From NCBI GenBank assembly GCA_000151295.1, contig GG745330.1:2052761-2116760 (forward strand): a stretch of DNA of 64,000 nucleotides, given 5' to 3'. Position numbers and translations under genes: made by a program. This stretch comes from Allomyces macrogynus ATCC 38327 (lineage: Eukaryota; Blastocladiomycota; Blastocladiomycetes; Blastocladiales; Blastocladiaceae). Below the pieces are notes generated by a model. It was not told the origin of the DNA, searched no databases, and saw only the letters and a program-made list of their open reading frames with translations. Position 1 is the stretch's first letter, and each line of letters begins with the position of its first letter. This document shows positions 38,775 through 50,765 of the stretch, piece after piece.

Positions 38775-41700
38775 TCACAGGTCCTTTTGGTGCGACATGA
38801 ACACGTTGGCGACCGTCTTGCTCAATGCCTCGCCCGGCTTCTTGCGGTGCAGCGGGACACCTGACTCGTGCTCGATGCGCTCGGCAAATCGCTGCAAGAA
38901 CACGGGCCGGTCCGCTTCGGGCGTGTCGCGGAGTGCCATGTAGAGACTAGGCACGGTGCACGCCAAAGAGTCAGCGATGAACGCGATCGCAGCAACCCGT
39001 CACAGTGCACAGTCGTAGGTACCTCTTGGGCGTCGGGAAATGCTTGGTGATGAACCGTGCTTTTTCGTGCGACATTTGCCGTACCGTAGTGAGCAGCTGC
39101 GTAAACAAGTCGCGCAGGACCACATTTTGCGTCTTATCCGAGAACGTGGAAAACGTGGGCAGCGACAAGTGCACAGCCGTGCGGCACCGGTCGGCACTGC
39201 CCTGCACGTGCCGGATGCGGTCATGCTCGGCGCGGCCCATACTCTGCAGCGTCTGCGCGCGCGGATCGACGACGCCGTAGGTCTTGTAGGCGAGCCACTG
39301 CTCGCGGCTCGGCACGTCCTGCGGCAACAGGTAGTAGACGGCGTGGCCGCGCCAGATCCGCTCCATGGTGCGCGTCATCTGCGCGAGCCACTGCACGGTC
39401 TCAGCCGACGACTTGGTCACCTTGAGGTTGAAGTGCGACCAGAGCACCGTCTGCATCTTGGCCGTCTGGACTGCCGCCTCCATGCCGATCACGGCACTTG
39501 TGTGCTTGTTCGACTCCTCCACGATATACAGCAAATTCGGCACGCCCGACTGCGCGAGCCGCCACTTTTGCTCCTTCCACCGCTCGTCCTTGATCGACGA
39601 GACAAAGTCGTCAATGCGCTTGCGCTCCACGACATAGTCGAGGACAATGTCTGGGTGATTCTGGTACGCGGCCGCGGCCGCGGTGGGCCGCGCGCGCGCG
39701 ATCCACAGCATGTCCCCGACGGGCAACTGCGCGGCCTCCACCTTGATCCCGGCCTTGGCCAGCTCGAACCGGAACGTCTCGCAGTCGCGCCGGTACGTGT
39801 CGCGGTCGCCAAACGTGCGCGCCAGTTTCTCGCGGATGTCGAGCACGAGGATAATGTCGTACTGGTCCGCGGGCAGGACGCGCACGCGCCGTGGGGCCCA
39901 GGTCGGGGGTGGGGTCGCAGGACGCGGGGCGGCGGCACGGCGAAGGCCCGTGTCGGTGGAGACACTACGCGCGAGTGCGGGGCGAGAGGCGGTCGAGGTG
40001 TATGGGCTGGTTTGCGATGCCGGTGGTGGGTCAGGTTGCGAGCCCGCCGAGATGGGCTGCGACGCGGCGTGGCGATTCCAAGTGTTCAACGACGGCGGAG
40101 GAACAGGGACCGGGCTGGGCGTAACGCGCGAGCTGTTGATCGATATGGCCGAGGACGCCGTCGATGCACGGGTGAGTGCCGGGCGCGCCGGTGGCACGGC
40201 CATGGACGGCGGTGGGGGCAGCGGCAAGTCCTCGTTGTCCGAATCGTCGAGCACCACCACGTCGTGGGTGCTGGCTCGAGACGCAGGGGCCGGTGCCAGC
40301 GGTGGCGTCGCAGCCGCCCGGCTCGGCGGGCGATACGTCGACATGGCCGGCGGCGGCAAATCGAGGTCAAGCGGCGCGTCCTGTTCGCGCTCCCACGCGT
40401 CATAATCAATCGGGCTCTCGGACACCCATCTCGGGACGTGCTGCAAGTCCGGCGATGGGGATGACTCCGGGTCGGCCAGGAAAAACGGTCGGCGTTGCGG
40501 AGGAGGAGAGCTGGCGGGAATCGTCGGCGAGATAGGGCGAGACGGTGGTGCCGGTGCGCGCAGCGGAGAATAACCAAAACCACCCAGTGACGACGATGAG
40601 CGGCGAGGGGGAGAAACTGGGGCGGGAGCACCGCGGGGTGGGGAGTAATCGACGGCAAAGACAAAGTCGTCAAGCGGAGAAGGAGCACGGGGAGGTGGGG
40701 CCGGAGTGCTTGCCGGAGAGCAATCGGCCCCGAGGCCGAAATCGTCGAATATCGGCGACGGAGAGCTTGGAGCCCACGCGGCCATGTCCGGGCGTGCCAC
40801 GCCGACAGCGGCCGCAGCGGCAGCGGTAGCGGGCGGTGGTCGCGCGGGTGGGACGCGAGCAACTGTGACCCCTGGTGGTTTTGCAAACAGGTGCGTCTCT
40901 TGCCCCACTGCGTTCTGGTAGACCCGCTCGGCCAGCTCAATGCCCTCGTCAGTCAGAAAATAGCACTTGGTCGCGGCCGAGCACTCGACGAGACCGCGAT
41001 CGACGAGCGTCTTCAAATTGGAGCGGCCTGACGTGCGCAATGCGTCCGGACAGTATTTGGAGCCGCGATCGACGAGGTTGGGCCACGGCACCATCGTCTG
41101 CTGCGGGTTGCTGTAGAGGTACTCGAGCAGCGTGAGCAGGATCGCGTAGTTGGACGTTCGGAACCGCGGGACGTAATCGGTTGCGCGGCGCTTGCGAGAT
41201 GGCGGAGCGGCAGGGTGGGGAGGTGCGGCGACGGCCGGCACAGCAGCAGGTACAGCGGGACGATGCGCTGGTGGAACGGGCGGGGCCACGTCAAGATCCC
41301 AGTAATCGTCTGCGCCTGCAACGTCGTCGTCGTCGCTCAGAACGATCGCGTCGGGTGAGGACGAGGAGGAACTGCGCTTTCGTTTCTTTGCTAAATAACG
41401 AATGAGAGGGTCAAATGAGTCGACGTGAACCAACGGGAGCGCTGCAACCAAGAAAACAGACCGGTGCTGGCGGGCCTGGCGGGAGGTTGTACGTCGGGCG
41501 AAGCGGGCGCGAGCATGGCCGGCATTGTTGGCGGCACTGCGAGCGCAGTCACCGAGGTCTGAACGGGCAGCATTCGACCGTTTTTCGTAGCCATGATCCG
41601 ACCACCGCCACCGCCACCGCCGCTCGCAGACCGACGATGCCGTGCTGCAGCAACTGGTGGAGAAGCACCGGCAGGTCGAGCCGCTGCCGCACCGGCGGCC

Positions 41701-42039
41701 GCACCAGCCGGGGGAGGGTGATCATCCGCACCAGCCGAGGGAGGGTGATCATCCTCACCAGTGGTGCGGCGTTTCGCCAGCTCCTGGTCGAGAATGCTGG
41801 CAATCATGGCTCCAATACCCTTGACGCGTTTCTTGGCCTCATGGCCGTTCTCAAGATACTCGTTGTGGTTGACGATGCCGGAGAGGGCCTGGTCAGCGGG
41901 ACAGCCGGAATAACATGCATCAGTAACCGTGCGTTTATTGAGCGACAGTGATAATAGCCAGAAGACAGACAGACACCTTGCGATAGACAAAGATGAGTTT
42001 CGAGTCCGGGTTGGTGTCCTGCAGTTTCTTGAGCAAGTC
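38775..42039 (-). CDS. MUS81: MUS81 structure-specific endonuclease subunit
   Basis: An XPF-family nuclease resolving branched DNA in recombination and replication. N-terminal helix-hairpin-helix: LQDTNPDSKLIFVYRK spliced to ALSGIVNHNEYLENGHEAKK and VKGIGAMIASILDQ (41770-42039). A winged-helix block (SNLKTLVDRGLVECSAATKC) lies near 40930-41030, followed by a long Pro/Ser/Ala-rich linker. The nuclease domain (about 39400-39880) has DIILVLDIREK, QLPVGDMLWIAR and the catalytic signature VVERKRIDDFVSSIKDERWK. The last exon (38775-38966) gives VPSLYMALRDTP and the C-terminal HhH. The 5' end of the first exon beyond 42039 was not identified. EME1 is not in the window. Confidence 0.9.
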
Positions 42040-42089
42040 CTAGATCAACGCGTCGAACGAAACCGTCGAAGTCAGCGCGACATGATCTT

Positions 42090-43274
42090 GCTTTGATTGA
42101 AGATCATTTGCTGGATCAAAACGGCGCAATGTACCTTGAGAATCAAGGCCAAATGACGATTGACGCAGTTACCGGGCAGGTTCGGCAAGGGCGGCATGGT
42201 GGCAGGTCAACGTTACGCCGTGAATCGCGCGAATTGACGGTATGCCGGGGGCAGGGCGTGCGAAATCGTCGCGCGTGGCCAAGTTGGGTGCAGCGTCGGC
42301 GTTGCAGTTGCAGGAAGTTGCAGCAGGAATGGCGGAGCATCGGCGCGCACAATCAGGACGAAAGGCGGCAGGTTGGGTTGTCGTCGCGGATCCTCTTGCT
42401 GCCGCTGTCCCCGTCCACGTCGGCCGTGGCTCCAAACTTGCGCGAGGGCGCGAGAGGACCGTGTGCGGTGAGGGTGCGGTAGATGCGCCTGCCACAGCCA
42501 TCGCTCAAGCTCGAGGGCCTCATCTGACTCTGCTTAGTGCGCCGCCAAGCCTCGAATGACTCACGCCCGCCCCACAGCGAGCCTCTCTGTGATTCGCTTG
42601 CCCGACCCTGTGTCCCTCGCTTTCCACCCGCCTCACTCGGCTAACTGGCCTGCCTGTGCACGCGCACGCTGCTGGCGGCCAAGCAATCTGCGGAACCAGC
42701 AATGGAAACGCACAAACTCCCTCCGCCCCTTGTGTTGTTCACGACATAAACTACATTGATGACGAAATGATGGCGACCATCATCGGGCCGGCAATCGGCC
42801 AACGGGAGAGCATGCGCGCACACAAGAGGCGTGTTTCATGGTGCAGAGCGTTTCGCCAGCGACAGCCGATGGGCTGGTGCGTGCAAACACCTCTCGGATC
42901 ATTTCCGTTGCAAAACCGGAAAGGATCATGAGCCGGAACGTGTGGAGATCCCTTATCCGGTGAGGTCTTTTTGCTGCCGGAGAACCCATGTCGCCTTTAT
43001 TTTCTCGGCTGTACTTGACCGAGACGAGTCGGAAACACGGTCCCAACTGGCAGCTGCCGAGAGATCTTGTCGCCATGCTCACTCTCCACCCTCCATCCTA
43101 CCCGTTCGCCTTTCCTGGCGCCTGCAGCGCGCTCTCAATCCTCACCTCACTCGCGGTCGGTCCCGCGCGCCGTTGCATAGTGCCTTCCCGGCCACGCCTG
43201 TTTCCGCCGTTGTGGGCATTCATCAGCGACCGACAAGTCACGGCGACGATCCATATCCTTTCCACGCCGGCGCC
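42090..43274. other. No supported gene
   Basis: The stretch lies between the MUS81 gene (-) and the 7TM gene (+), so both promoters lie here, as may the first MUS81 exon. Short frames have no recognisable motifs. Confidence 0.5.
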
Positions 43275-44907
43275 ATGCCCGCTCGCGATCTCATCACGTT
43301 GGCCAGCGATGTCTCCCACACTGCCACCCGCGGCGGCGTCGTGTGGAAGGCCAACTTTGCAACATTGCGCGACCAGCTGTTCATGACCAGTCTCGTTCTT
43401 CAAGGCATTGGGTTCCTCGTTTTGCTCTGGACAACGGCGACGGTCCTCGTTCCGGCCTGGTACCAGAATCGGTCGCGGTTTTGGCACCTGTCGCTCGTGG
43501 GCACAGTGCTCCTGCTCCCAGTCCCGCTCTTTGAAATGGCCTATGCGCTGGCCCGGCTCACGGGCGAAACGATTTGGCCATTCCCGTCGTATCTCTCCAT
43601 TACGTCGGACGTGCTGCTCCGGACTGGTACGTTGTGTCTGCGATATGGTTTGAGAACACTCGATTGATCACGACCAGATCTCTGACTTGGCGGTGCACCA
43701 CATGGCATCTAGGCTACACTATCATTTTGCTGTGCCGATTCTTCCGGCTCAAGATTGTCTCGCCATGGCCGCGCTCTCGCACACGGCTCGTCTACCTCGC
43801 CGCGTCGGCGGCCATTGTCATCGTCATGACGGCCAACCTCATCAGCACGTCAGTCGTCCGCGCTGAAGAGGCAGGATATGTGTGGGGCACCAAAATCCCC
43901 GCGTCCTTGGTCGCAGCGCGCGCGCGCGACAAGTTGATTGGGCTCGTCACGCTGTCCATGGCCGCCATTGCGTCGATCATCACGGACTTGCTCTTTTACA
44001 CGGTCGTGGTCCGCAGTGTGGCCGAGGCGCGGCTCGAGGAAGCGCATTTGCCATGGGCCGCCAAGCTCAAGATTGCCGTGCCCTACGTCGCGCCAGTTCT
44101 GCTCACGGGCCTCTACATTACCTGCCACGTTCTCTCGGTCGTCGCGCCGACCATTTCGGCCATGTCGTTTTCGGCGTTTTCGCTCAGCAAGTGCGTGTTC
44201 GATTTGCTCATTTTGCAGCTACTTGCCATTGATCCGTGAACCCCTATTCCAGATTGACGCCCGTGGTCGACACGATCGTCTTCTTCCAATTCTCTATCTC
44301 GCAGACCAAGAACCTGCTCGAGTCGCTCTCCGCCAGCTCGCGCAACTACGGCTCGCACATGATCACCTCGAGCGGCAAGGCCAACGCAACCGCATCCGCC
44401 ACGGGCTCACGTTCGCAACCCGTATGGAGCAAACCGACGCCACCTTCTGTCAGCTACGGGTCGCAATCCGCGTCGCATCCGGGGGGCGCCGCACATTCGG
44501 TTTACCTCACCCCCGCAGCCACCGACGGCGGCGCGCCCGCCCCACCATCCGCCAAACTCGCCGGTGTCGAGCTCGAGCCGCTCGAGACGCGGTACCAGAT
44601 CTTTGATTCTTACAGTCGGTTGGCCACGCCGTCGCCGCCCCCACCACCGCCCGTTCCAATGCCCAACGTTCATTACGTTGCGCCGCCGGAGACGTATATG
44701 ATGTCGCAGCCGCCAGCGTTTGATCCGAACGTGGTGATTGGGTCGCCGCCGCCAGCGCGCGCAACGTATGGGCTGTCGAACCAGATCGCTGGGAGCGAGT
44801 CGCCCGCGTGGGTGCCGCAGCCGGCGTCGTCGATCAGCAGTGAGCAGCCGCCGCCCAGGCGCGGGCCGTCGCTCAACCACCCGGTCATTCGCTACGGTCC
44901 GGAGTAG
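43275..44907 (+). CDS. Seven-transmembrane protein, receptor-like, family unknown
   Basis: From the ATG at 43275 and after removing introns near 43627-43715 and about 44240-44268, the protein has seven hydrophobic segments. TM1 TSLVLQGIGFLVLLWTTATV, TM2 LVGTVLLLPVPLFEMAYALA, TM3 around ITSDVLLRT...YTIILLCRFF, TM4 VYLAASAAIVIVMTANLIST, TM5 LVTLSMAAIASIITDLLFYT, TM6 VPYVAPVLLTGLYITCHVLS, TM7 FSLSKCVFDLLILQLLA. A long Pro/Ser-rich cytoplasmic tail follows (about 200 residues, with PPPPPPVP). The topology is GPCR-like, but no conserved GPCR signature was recognised, and a lineage-specific membrane protein is equally possible. Confidence 0.6.
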
Positions 44908-45393
44908 GGAGTCAGGGTGTTGAATATGCGCATGGTGCACTGCATGCGGGTCGAGCGGAGCGTCATCCAGTTCGAGTGTTCGGCTCGGTTTATTGTCCAG
45001 TTAGGTTAGAAATACATGAACGCCGTTCTGTGAGTTGCGTGTCAGCCGCGCGTCAACCCCTGAACCCGCACCACAAGCAATCCACATGTCCCGAAACTCA
45101 AGCCCACGAAAGAATGGGTGGAGAAGATAGGGGAAATTGAATTGACGATGTTTACCAAACGCATTCAGGGCCCCGTGACTCAACTGAACCCGAATAATCA
45201 GCAGCGGAAACTGAATTAGAACGTTGCGGGTCGCCTCAATTGCACCAAGTTTGACTGACTGCTGAGAGAGAAGAAAGGGTTCACTCATGGATTTCCATTC
45301 CTCTAGCCAGACAGCTGCTGGCGTAATCAAGCACCGTCGGCAAAAGTGGAGCCAAACCAATCAGCAACACAAGACACCACCGCACGCTGAAAA
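44908..45393. other. Convergent 3' intergenic region
   Basis: This lies between the 3' ends of the 7TM gene (+) and the IBTK-like gene (-). A 119-codon minus frame (45001-45360) occurs, but nothing in it supports coding function. Confidence 0.5.
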
Positions 45394-48300
45394 TCAGAAA
45401 AACTCGAACGGTCCCGCGACTAAACCGCTCGCTGCCGGTGCCGCTGGTGCCGCGCCCACTGTCTGAATCTCAAACCACTCGCCGCTCGCAAAATCGCTCG
45501 CGGCGCGGTACTGCGCGAGCAGGTGCGCCATGGCCGCCTCCTCGATCTGGATCTGAGCGAGCGGTTTTTTCTTGAGCCGCGACGTCAGGTTCTTGGCTTG
45601 CAATTGCTCGTTCTGGATGGCGAGGAACCGCGATCGCTGGTTGGGGCTCGACGTGCCGCTGTCAATAGCGGGGATCGACGACGTGGATGTGGTGCGGACC
45701 CGTGGCTTGTCGGCGGTCAGTGCGGGGAAGGAGGAGGTGCTAGGGCCGGTCATGATCGAAGCCGCGGTTCGTGTCATGGTCGGCGCACGAGCCGCGGGTC
45801 CGCAGCTCGGTGCGGTCAATCGAGTTGAAGCGGAATTTGGTCCTGGCGCGATCCCGCCTGCGTTCGAACGCGGTGCAGTCGCCGAGCGCGTCACGGCGGA
45901 TTTACCCCATACATTAGTCGGCGCGCTCGTCGCCGATGACGATGCCGCCGGGTCCAAAACCGCCTCGACCTCTTTTTGCGCGCGCTTGCGCTCGCGCTGG
46001 CTCTGCTTCTTGATCGGCGGCACTGACGCGAGGGCGTCGGGTATCGCGGTAACCGAGGGTGCTGCAGACGCGGCGCGTTGCTGGGCTGCCGCGCGTTTCC
46101 GTGCCTCCTCTTGCTTCTGGATCTCGACCAGCGAGAGTTTGAGAACGGCAGGTGCCGCGGGCGAGAACGGTGCCGCGGGCTTGACGATAATCGTCACGTC
46201 GGCTGAACCTTGGTGCGGGGGCGGGGACGGCGACGCCGAGGGCGCAATCGCGTCGGTTCCTGCCGATGGAGCCAGGTCCGACACGAGCACAGTGGCCGGT
46301 GCCGGAACAGGTGCCGGACCCATGAGCGACTCCTTGCGGTTGCGCTTCCTGCGGTCGACCGTCGTCGTGGCCGGCTGGTCCGACTCGATCGACGGCTCGA
46401 GCGCGACGAGGTGGTTGGCGGCGGCAGCGGTTTTGGCGGTGGTCCGTTTCGCGTCGGGCACTTGTAAGTAGTACTGGAAGCTTAGCAGGCGCTTGAGCGC
46501 TGACGAATGATTCCGCGTCGTCGGCGCCTGCTTTTCCTGTTGATCCTTGACGAGCGCCTCCACGTCCACGACCCAGTCGTGCGTGGCCGCGTCGGCGTGC
46601 TTGCGCAGCAAGTACGACGCATTGGCGAGCAAGTAGTCGGCAGCAGTCTTGAGCAGGTCCGGCGCATGGTGCAATTCGGCCAGGTGCAGCACCTCGCGCA
46701 CGTTCTTGTTGTTGAGGCACTTGGTCACGATTTTCGACACGTCGTCCTTGAGGTCGTCGAGCAAGAGGTAGTCGGCAATCACGAGCAGCTGCAGCAAGTC
46801 GGCAAACGGCAGCTCAATCGACTGTCGGTCGCGCATCCAGTTGGCCACGGCTGCCAGGTACTGCGCGTCAAACTGGTCGAGGTGCAGGACGCCGTTGTTG
46901 CTGTGCCAATCCGTGTCGAGACTCGCCTGGAACCACGCGTGGCGGAGCGCGTAACCGGCGTCGACGGAAATGTCGCCCGACGAGCCACGGAGTACGACTT
47001 GGTCCAGGGTACTGGACTGGCCCAGTGCGCGATCAGCGACAAACCCACCGTCTCGTCGTGCCCGCGAAGATGCCGACGACGACGACGGGGTCAGTTCAAA
47101 ACGGAGGTTGCTCTTGAGCGCAGCAAAGCCGCCTTGGCCGTTGCAGTACACGCGCCGGACGCGGTCGAGCATCAGCGTCGACCATTTCGGCGCCGGCGAC
47201 GTTTCGTCGGCCGCGGCGACGGGACACGGCGACGAGACATGCAAACTGCCACGCTCCGTCACGAGCAGCAGCGTCCCATCGAGACCAACGACCACATCAA
47301 ATGCCTCGTCGGCCCTGCTGTGCGCCTTCCACACGCACCACGGTGCCGTCAGCATCGACTGACCCACGGCCCCGGATGTAGCATGTACGTTCCACAAATA
47401 TACGTCGCCCGTGTCGCTGATCGCTACGCCATAGGCGACGCCCTTGCTGTCGTTGCACGCAATGTGCCGGATGGTCGGCGGTTTGGTCACGGGCGTCACT
47501 TTCCACCCACCGGCCTGCGCGAGACTCGAGAGCACGGCTGGTTCCGGCACGGGGAACCCGAGCTTGCGCGCCGAGTACTGGCGCAGCAGCCAGACAGTGC
47601 CCGACTCGAGAAGCACGACCGTGAACCGTTCCGTGCACTGCACCGTGACGATGCCGTCATCGGACGGCAAGCACGCGACCTTGCGCGGTTGCACAACGAC
47701 ACTGTCGCGCGAGTGCCCGAGTTGCCCTTGGTTGAGCCCAAACGTAATGAGTGTCGTGCGGTTGTACGCGACCGTGTGGATCTTGGACGCGGCCACGCCT
47801 GTGACCACTTCGCGCTTGAGCCCGCCGACTTGCAGTGGGCGCGGCGCCACGAGATGAGTTTCGCCTTCGCTCGAGTGCATCCCGCGCGTCTTGCCCCCGC
47901 CCCCGCCACCGCCGCCCGCGCCGGGTCCACCGGCGTGCGTAGCCGCAGCACCGTCGTGCACGAGTCGTTGTAGTTGCGCAATGTCTGCATCGTCCATGGA
48001 CAGACCGCACTGGCCAAACTCGTTGGAGCCCCAGATGTAGACGGTGCCGTCGTCGAGCGCAACGACGGAATGGTCGCGGCCGGCCGCGACGGCAGTCACG
48101 GTTCGCTCAGCGGGCCAGAAGGAGATGCGGCGCGGGGTCAAGATGACCTTGCCGCCGCTCTTGACGCCGAGCCGACCGCAGCTGCCGTAGCCCCACGTGT
48201 AGAGGCCCTGCGTCGTGAGCAATAATGCGTGCATCTTGGCCATGGCAAAGTCCTTGATCAGCGGAAACGAGTGGTGGGGCGTGTAGGCGAAATTGGGCGA

Positions 48301-49268
48301 GTCTTCTTCCCGGAACGAGACACGGCGTGGGTGCTCTCTGTCACAAACCGGGCAGGTCGTCAGCGACATGGGCCATGCGACCGTGAGAAATGAAGACCGT
48401 CGTACCGGTCGTCGCCATTGCTATGGCCCAAGACGAAATTGACGTTGCTGCCAAACGTCAAGAGCTCGTCGGCAACCGGGTCAATGGGCAGCTCAGGGAT
48501 CGTCTTGGCAAAGAGATCAAACGGCGCAATTCCTTCTCGGTCGGGAATCGACGGGTCGATATCATCACGGCCGAGCAAGAGCATGGCGATGCCAATGTTG
48601 CCGTGGTAGAGCGCCCTGCAAGGGACACGACGCGTGGTCAGAGCGACTTGAATTTGGCAAACCACCAAGTGCTACTGAATAGGCACCCACCGGTGTAGTG
48701 GCGTCCACCCGCTCTCTTCGTCTTGCACGTTCACATCAACGGACAAGTGATCAATGAGCGCACGTGCGGCAGCAAACTTGTTGAGCGTGCACGCAAGGTG
48801 AAGCACGGTCGTGCCCGCTGCGGTGACACCGACACCGCGCAATCGCACGTTCGGGTCGAGCGTCGCCACGGCGCCCGTCGCCGAGAGAGGTAGCGAGCTG
48901 TTGCCGTTGCTGATGTTGCCAGAACCGGGCTGCTTTCCTTTCTTGCCGCCGCCCCCCTTTCGCACCGACGCGACAACATGACTGCTGGCCCCGGCGATGG
49001 ACGTGGTATCGGGCGCATGGCGACGCAGCACCGAGTGAACAGCGTCAGCATCGTTGCGCAGTACGGCCTCGACCAGGGCCTTGAACGGGATATGAAGCTC
49101 GAAGAGCGGCGACGTGAAGAGCAGCGTATCGAAGGCGCTGCCATTCGTGGACGACGCGCCCGAGCCTTGAGAACGTGGCGGAGCCGCGGCCGGTGCCGCA
49201 GAAGATGATGGTCCGGCAGGGTCGTGCAGCTTTTGGGCATTGGGGCGCGTGGAAGTCGACGCCGTCAT
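45394..49268 (-). CDS. Ankyrin-RCC1-BTB protein, IBTK-like
   Basis: Architecture of inhibitor-of-Bruton-kinase-like proteins, which in animals serve as CUL3 adaptors. The start ATG at 49268 begins a low-complexity stretch, then ankyrin repeats (TVLHLACTLNKFAAARALID; ESGWTPLHR spliced to ALYHGNIGIAMLLLGRDDID). The segment DELLTFGSNVNFVLGHSNGD then starts the RCC1 propeller (GLYTWGYGSCGRLGVKSGGK, VYIWGSNEFGQCGLS). A BTB domain with BACK-like tail follows (LHLDQFDAQYLAAVANWMRD, LLQLLVIADYLLLDDLKDDV, VREVLHLAELHHAPDLLKTA). The last 350 residues are Ala/Ser/Pro-rich with a helix near the end. Introns separate the first three exons (about 48360-48720). Total length is about 1300 residues. The exact orthology is inferred from domain order. 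Confidence 0.8.
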
Positions 49269-49639
49269 GAGAATTGGTGGTGCGGCCGGTGCAGCGCAGT
49301 TGTAGGCGCGTTTGGGCAAGAGAATTGGTTTGCAGCGAGCCAAACGCTTGGGGGAGGAGAGCGCTGTTGGCGTCCAAGAGTGCTGGACATCAAGGACCAT
49401 CAGTCGTGGGCGGGGTCGGCAGCGTCCAGATGGCCAAGAGGGCGATCGCAGAGGAGCAGCATGCTGTCGGCCGAGTGAGGCATTGGCACGTGCGCCTCGA
49501 GTCGCGCGGCCTCTTCCCAGCGAATGTCAGGCATGTCGTTGTCTTTTCGGCCTCCTCCTGCTCGCCGCGCCTCGAACCCTCGCCTCGACCTCGTCCAACA
49601 ACCCGCTCCGCGACGAGCGCCCGGCCAACTTGCCGCAAG

Positions 49640-50324
49640 ATGCAGCAGTCAACGTCGCAGCTGCCCAAGAACAAGCGCGACCTGCGCGCCTGCAAGCTGT
49701 GCTCGCTGATCAAGGTAGCCAACAAACCGGCCCTGAACCCGATGGCCCTTTCCAGCAACACTCGCTCAGAGCAGCATCTTTGGACCGCTCTACAAGCTAC
49801 CGGACCATTGCTGACCATTCGCCGCGGTGCGGTGTGCCGTTCGACCCTGGCTCGCCCATTCGGCTCCTTTATTGCAGACGTTGAGCCAGTTCAAGCAGGA
49901 CGGATGCGATAACTGCGAGGAGATCCTGGACCTGCGCCGGCACCCGAGCCGCGTCGCCGAATGCACCTCGTCGACGTTTGAAGGGTAGCGTTGCTGCTGA
50001 ACGAGTTGCGTGGCCGTACCATTTCGCGCTGACTCTGACTCGGTCCTCTTCGTGATTGTTAGAGCCATTGCCATGCTGAAACCGGAGCGGTCATGGGTCG
50101 CAAAATGGCAGCGTGTCGGTGTGCATCGTCCTCTTTTCCTTGGCGCGTGGTTGAACCACGTCTGTCCTCGTTCGTTTGCTGACACAACCACCACCGCAGA
50201 CCCGTACGTTCCCGGCCTCTACGCGATTCGCGTCTCTGGTCGCATTCCCGAGGACATTGAAGCGACCTTGGAGCAGCGAGGGATCCGCTACCGCCCACGA
50301 GATGGCACCGCGGGTGACTTGTGA
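49640..50324 (+). CDS. SPT4: Transcription elongation factor SPT4
   Basis: DSIF subunit that pairs with Spt5 on RNA polymerase II. Four exons resolve exactly in phase: 49640-49714, 49878-49984, 50063-50118 and 50200-50324, giving 120 residues, the usual size. The zinc ribbon is intact: [11 protein letters not shown] in exon 1 and CDNCEEIL in exon 2. Family blocks are [23 protein letters not shown] and [20 protein letters not shown]. Introns use GTAGCC, GTAGCG and GTGTGC donors. It is divergent from the IBTK-like gene (371 bp between). RTF1, another elongation factor, is encoded elsewhere in the window. Confidence 0.93.
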
Positions 50325-50765
50325 TCGATTGGGCGGGTGGAGAAGTCAGTTTGTATTTATTCTTGCAATAGCAGCCGGCAGCGGCTGGGCGTGTGTTGAA
50401 CGGGGTTGGTTGTGGAACGTGGTCGGGAGTGCAATCGCGGCTTCGAGCACCGCTTGGTGCCGGCCGAGGCGATCGCGAGCGCGCGCGAAAACGACACTGT
50501 CGGGGGAACGAGCTTCAGCACGGGCCGCGTGGTGGATGTCTCTCGCGCAGACTAGTGCGGTGGGCTTCATTCGAGAGTGTGACGTGGTCGCGCCATGCTG
50601 TTCCCACCGCACTCCACCGCACGCTGCGCTGCTGCACGTCTCGCCCATCTTCACCTCTCATCGTCTCTTCTGCTTGTCCCGTCGTTCAGCAGCGACTTGA
50701 CCTCTGTGGGCCGTCACCAGCACGATTGATCTGCAGCAGCGCAGTGTCAGTCCCAAGAAGTCGCC

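Noticed and set aside
39040..40464. 474-codon plus-strand frame over MUS81
   Set aside because: It is an Arg/His-rich shadow frame antisense to the nuclease domain.
45001..45360. 119-codon minus-strand frame between the 7TM and IBTK-like genes
   Set aside because: It lies in a convergent intergenic region, uses no recognisable motif, and its composition does not resemble neighbouring coding exons.
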